DNA from: Deltaproteobacteria bacterium
GTDB taxonomy: Bacteria; Myxococcota_A; UBA9042
Length of the DNA stretch: 43,679 nucleotides
Direction of reading: 5' to 3'
Assembly (NCBI GenBank): GCA_016875335.1
Contig: VGRO01000028.1
Span: 1-43,679, forward strand
Positions within the stretch are counted from its first letter, which is position 1. Each line of letters opens with the position of its first letter. Below the pieces are notes generated by a model that saw only the letters and a program-made list of their open reading frames with translations, was not told where the DNA came from and did not search any database. Positions 41,126 to 43,679 of the stretch are shown here, piece after piece. A program made the translations under genes and the position numbers.

Positions 41126-42838
41126 ATGGCGGGTTGGCAGTGGACTTCCGTGGGTTGGCGCAGGACTGCGGCGGGTCAGCACTGGCCAGCCGCGGCGGTG
41201 ATGGCGTGCGCCCTGGCGGCGTGCGGCGGCCGGCAAGCGATCGACGCCACGGCAGCGGATCCACAGGGCCCCAAGCGCTGCCTGCTGCTGACCACCAACG
41301 ACAGCGAGGCCCACTTCGATGGCCCGAAAGCGCCGACCCCAACCGGCGACGGATCGCTGGGATCGATTGCGCGGGTGGCGGCGCACAAGCAGGCCAAGCT
41401 GAGCGAGCGACCCGGTGGCGTACTGCTGCTTGAAGGCGGCGACGTGCTGCAGGGTCGCTTCATGGAGCGCGCGGACGGCAACCGCGCTGAAGCTGCGCGG
41501 CTGGCGTGGCAGATCTACGACGCCGCGGGCTACGACTACGGCACGCTCGGCAACCACGAGTTCGACGCCGGCCCGCAGGTGGTGCGCGATGCGCTCAAGG
41601 GCCTAAAACGCTATCGGATTTTGACGGCCAACCTGGAAGCGGACGGGACATCCCTCGACCCGCGCGAGCCGGGCTGGCCCGATGGCCTGTACGGCAAATG
41701 GGCAGTGGTGCCGTGTGGGGGCATCCGCGTCGGCCTTTTCGGGCTGCTGACGCCGAGCACGCGGACCATCAGCCAGATTGGCGACGTGCGCTTTGGCGAC
41801 GACCCGGTCCACGATCCGGCGCGGGCGGCAGTGGCGGCGCTGCGGGCCCAAGGCGCGCAGGTGGTGGTGGCGCTGACCCACCTCGGCGTCCAGGACGACA
41901 TCGCACTGGCCAAGGACGTGTCGGGCATCGACGCCATCGTCGGCGGCCACTCGCACACGCCGATGCCCAAAGCCCAGATCGTCCACGGCACCTGGATCAC
42001 CCAGGCCGGCAGCCGCTTTGCGTTCGTCGGCGAACTGGACCTGGCGCTCGCCGCGGGCGGTCAAGGCCTGGATGCCGCCGCGACAAGCTGGCGGATGCGC
42101 CCCGTCGATGACCGGCTGCCCACCGACCGCGACCTTGAGGCACACATCGCACACGTGCGCACCCATCTGGTGCCCGAGGTGGTGGTCGGCCAGCGCAAGG
42201 AACCGTGGGACCTGACCCAGCCGCGCGGCGCCTACGGCCAGAAGGCGGCGCGCATGGCGATGGTGGTCGCCAGCAAGGCCATGCCGCAGCTGGAGAGCAC
42301 GGCGCCCGTCGTCGGCGGGTTGCTCAATACCGGCGGATTTCGCAGCCACACGGTCTATCCGGCGGGCCCGGTGACCAACCTCGACCTGCACGCCATCCAC
42401 CCGTTCCGCAACCGCCTGGTGGTGGTCACGCTGACGGGTCAAGGTCTGCGCGACACCTTGGAGCACGGCTGCGCCCCGGGCAGCGACGGCCACGGCCAGG
42501 GCCTGGTGCTGTGGGGGCTGCAGATGCAATGCGACCGCCGCAAGCCCGCGCAGACCTACCGCGAGGTCGACGGCAAGCCGGTCGAAATCGTGCGCCGCGG
42601 CGAGCGCCTGGTGGCAGCCAGCGTCGGCGGCCAGCCGATCGACCCCGCCCGCCGCTACACCATCGCCACCCTGGACTACCTGGCCAAGGGCGGCAGCGGC
42701 TACCTGCCGATCAAGCTCGGCGACCGCAAGTGCCTGGATGGGAAAGTGTTCGGCGAGGATCCGCCGTGCTCGTCGCCGCTTTTCAGCGAGGCCTTGGAAG
42801 GCGCCGTGCGCCAGGGCTGGTTTGACGATCCGCTATAG
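41126..42838 (+). CDS. 5'-nucleotidase/2',3'-cyclic phosphodiesterase-family lipoprotein
   Basis: A 570-residue lipoprotein from ATG 41126; the lipobox LAAC gives Cys33. Metallophosphoesterase motifs in order: TTNDSEAHFDG (a TNDxHG variant with Ser-Glu before the His), GGDVLQG, GTLGNHEFD and GGHSHTP. The C-terminal substrate-binding domain has the NTGGFRS segment and ends near the RQGWFDDPL tail. The family hydrolyses nucleotides and related phosphoesters outside the cytoplasm with two metal ions. An internal Met at residue 26 could also serve as start and would still leave the lipobox intact. Its stop shares the CTATAG palindrome with the convergent gene. Confidence 0.9.
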   Translation: MAGWQWTSVGWRRTAAGQHWPAAAVMACALAACGGRQAIDATAADPQGPKRCLLLTTNDSEAHFDGPKAPTPTGDGSLGSIARVAAHKQAKLSERPGGVLLLEGGDVLQGRFMERADGNRAEAARLAWQIYDAAGYDYGTLGNHEFDAGPQVVRDALKGLKRYRILTANLEADGTSLDPREPGWPDGLYGKWAVVPCGGIRVGLFGLLTPSTRTISQIGDVRFGDDPVHDPARAAVAALRAQGAQVVVALTHLGVQDDIALAKDVSGIDAIVGGHSHTPMPKAQIVHGTWITQAGSRFAFVGELDLALAAGGQGLDAAATSWRMRPVDDRLPTDRDLEAHIAHVRTHLVPEVVVGQRKEPWDLTQPRGAYGQKAARMAMVVASKAMPQLESTAPVVGGLLNTGGFRSHTVYPAGPVTNLDLHAIHPFRNRLVVVTLTGQGLRDTLEHGCAPGSDGHGQGLVLWGLQMQCDRRKPAQTYREVDGKPVEIVRRGERLVAASVGGQPIDPARRYTIATLDYLAKGGSGYLPIKLGDRKCLDGKVFGEDPPCSSPLFSEALEGAVRQGWFDDPL

Positions 42839-43679
42839 CCATGGGCCAGGCGCAGGTTCGGCGCCGCGCCTGGTCCGCCACATCCACAGCGCGCACACGG
42901 CCAACCCCACCAGCGACACCACAGCGCCCCAGGCGACCGACGCTGGCCGGTAGGTGAACGCCACCTCGACCCGGCCCGCCGGCACCCGCACCGCACGGCC
43001 GACCGCGTTGGCGGGCGCCACCTCGACCGCCCCGCCGTTGACCGTGGCGTGCCACCCCGGGTACGGCAGGTCCATCAGCACCAACCAGCCGGGCCACGGC
43101 AGCTCCGCGCGCAACTGGACGTCACTGAGGTCGTCGCGCACCCATTGCACCGCGCCGACTGCGGGCGCCGCGCACGCCGGCAGACCGCTGACCCCTTCGA
43201 CCCACAGCGCAGGGCCAGCGGAGCGCATGACCTCGTCCAGGGCCGCGACCGGGTCGGCCACCGGCCACGCGCACGACACCGCGAAGGCCCGCGGCCACGG
43301 CGCGGCTGTGGTCCACGTCCCATCGTCGCCCGCGCCGGTCGACGGACGCAGACCGGGCTGGGGCGCCAATGAGGGGTCCGCGACGACCGTGCGCACGGCC
43401 AAGGCGTCCCACAGCGGCGACCAGGGGGCCGACCGTCCCGGCCAGATCGCGAACATCTTGGGCCACGGGCCGGCGGCGCTGCCCAGGGTCAAGGCCTTCT
43501 GCAAGACGGCGGTGCGCCACGCGGCAAAGGGCTCGTAGGCGCCAAGCTGGCGCACGCCGACCGCCATGCCGGTGTTCCAGCGGCGGTGCGCAAGCCACAC
43601 GGCGCGATCGTGCGGGTGGTCGGCCATGGCTCGTCGGCCGGCCGCGACCGCGGGCACGGCCAGCGGGTCGGGCGCCGTG
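42833..43679 (-). CDS. YfhO-like membrane protein (C-terminal part, runs off the window)
   Basis: The frame is open from the right edge to TAG 42833-42835, giving at least 281 residues of a longer gene. The C-terminal part contains LPYPGWHATVNGGAVEVAPA, then VEVAFTYRPASVAWG and one transmembrane helix (AVVSLVGLAVCALWM) before a basic end. This C-terminal module is typical of YfhO-family multi-helix membrane proteins, which are glycosyltransferase-like and modify surface glycans or teichoic acids in Firmicutes. The N-terminal helices are outside the window, so the family call rests on the tail only. It overlaps the convergent nucleotidase gene by 6 bp. Confidence 0.75.
   Translation of the reverse strand, partial: TAPDPLAVPAVAAGRRAMADHPHDRAVWLAHRRWNTGMAVGVRQLGAYEPFAAWRTAVLQKALTLGSAAGPWPKMFAIWPGRSAPWSPLWDALAVRTVVADPSLAPQPGLRPSTGAGDDGTWTTAAPWPRAFAVSCAWPVADPVAALDEVMRSAGPALWVEGVSGLPACAAPAVGAVQWVRDDLSDVQLRAELPWPGWLVLMDLPYPGWHATVNGGAVEVAPANAVGRAVRVPAGRVEVAFTYRPASVAWGAVVSLVGLAVCALWMWRTRRGAEPAPGPWL

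Overview
The window is a GC-rich (roughly 70%) chromosomal segment with dense, often 4-bp-overlapping genes and many GTG starts. The content points to the Myxococcota (formerly deltaproteobacterial myxobacteria): lipoproteins with Asp/Ala/Gly/Ser-rich spacers and Cys-rich modules, a MopE-like EDxDGDxYG motif followed by a beta-propeller, a TatT-family protein, an AgmX/TonB-like C-terminus, an LA_2272-type surface-repeat protein and a possible DUF2378-like protein. This assignment is inferred from gene style; no rRNA or tRNA gene was found. There is no insertion sequence, prophage, CRISPR array or integrase, so the stretch reads as ordinary chromosome with a few accessory spots.

Layout. 1-4737 (+): ArsA-like ATPase, an M16 peptidase pair (one active, one lacking the zinc site) and an HD hydrolase, each overlapping the next by 4 bp. 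4861-7058 (+): two exported proteins (TonB-like C-terminus; TatT family). 7066-11514 (-): a hypothetical Ala/Lys-tailed protein, then ttcA, a GspE/PilB ATPase and hslO. 11866-15278 (+): a 2-oxoacid:ferredoxin oxidoreductase operon (P-loop ATPase, 2x[4Fe-4S] ferredoxin, VorB-type alpha, TPP beta and gamma). 15271-20142: four exported proteins or lipoproteins on both strands, one with a fibrinogen-like domain behind tail-fibre-like repeats and one an alpha/beta hydrolase. 20510-23645 (+): ECF sigma factor, membrane-anchored Pro-rich/TPR-like probable anti-sigma, and a surface-repeat outer-membrane protein. 23745-28631 (-): a hexanucleotide repeat block, a HEAT-like protein, an unassigned 974-aa protein and a small zinc-ribbon protein. 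28794-31064 (-): a large MopE/beta-propeller lipoprotein. 31352-38909 (+): a lipoprotein with two DUF4349-like modules, a small lipoprotein, DUF58 protein, transglutaminase-like membrane protein, a hypothetical, and a uracil-DNA-glycosylase-like protein without the usual catalytic His. 39145-39707 (-): a YgiT/MqsA-type antitoxin with a DUF4258 toxin interrupted by an in-frame amber codon. 39742-40833 (-): ychF. 41126-42838 (+): a 5'-nucleotidase-family lipoprotein. 42833-end (-): C-terminus of a YfhO-like membrane protein.

How genes may work together. The oxidoreductase operon couples oxidative decarboxylation of a 2-oxoacid to ferredoxin reduction. TtcA and Hsp33 share an operon with the secretion ATPase; both depend on cysteine chemistry. 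The sigma/anti-sigma/surface-protein operon looks like an envelope-stress or surface-remodelling unit. DUF58 and transglutaminase proteins are a recurrent pair. The most unexplained elements are (i) the 974-aa protein with its HEAT-like neighbour, (ii) a (NNCAGG)24 block in frame just behind the HEAT gene's stop codon, (iii) an 18-bp near-perfect hairpin between ychF and the nucleotidase, and (iv) the nonsense-interrupted toxin whose antitoxin is intact. Several genes share a visible promoter pattern, TTGnnn, 16-17 bp, TAnnnT; two unlinked ones have identical hexamers, TTGCCG and TACCTT.
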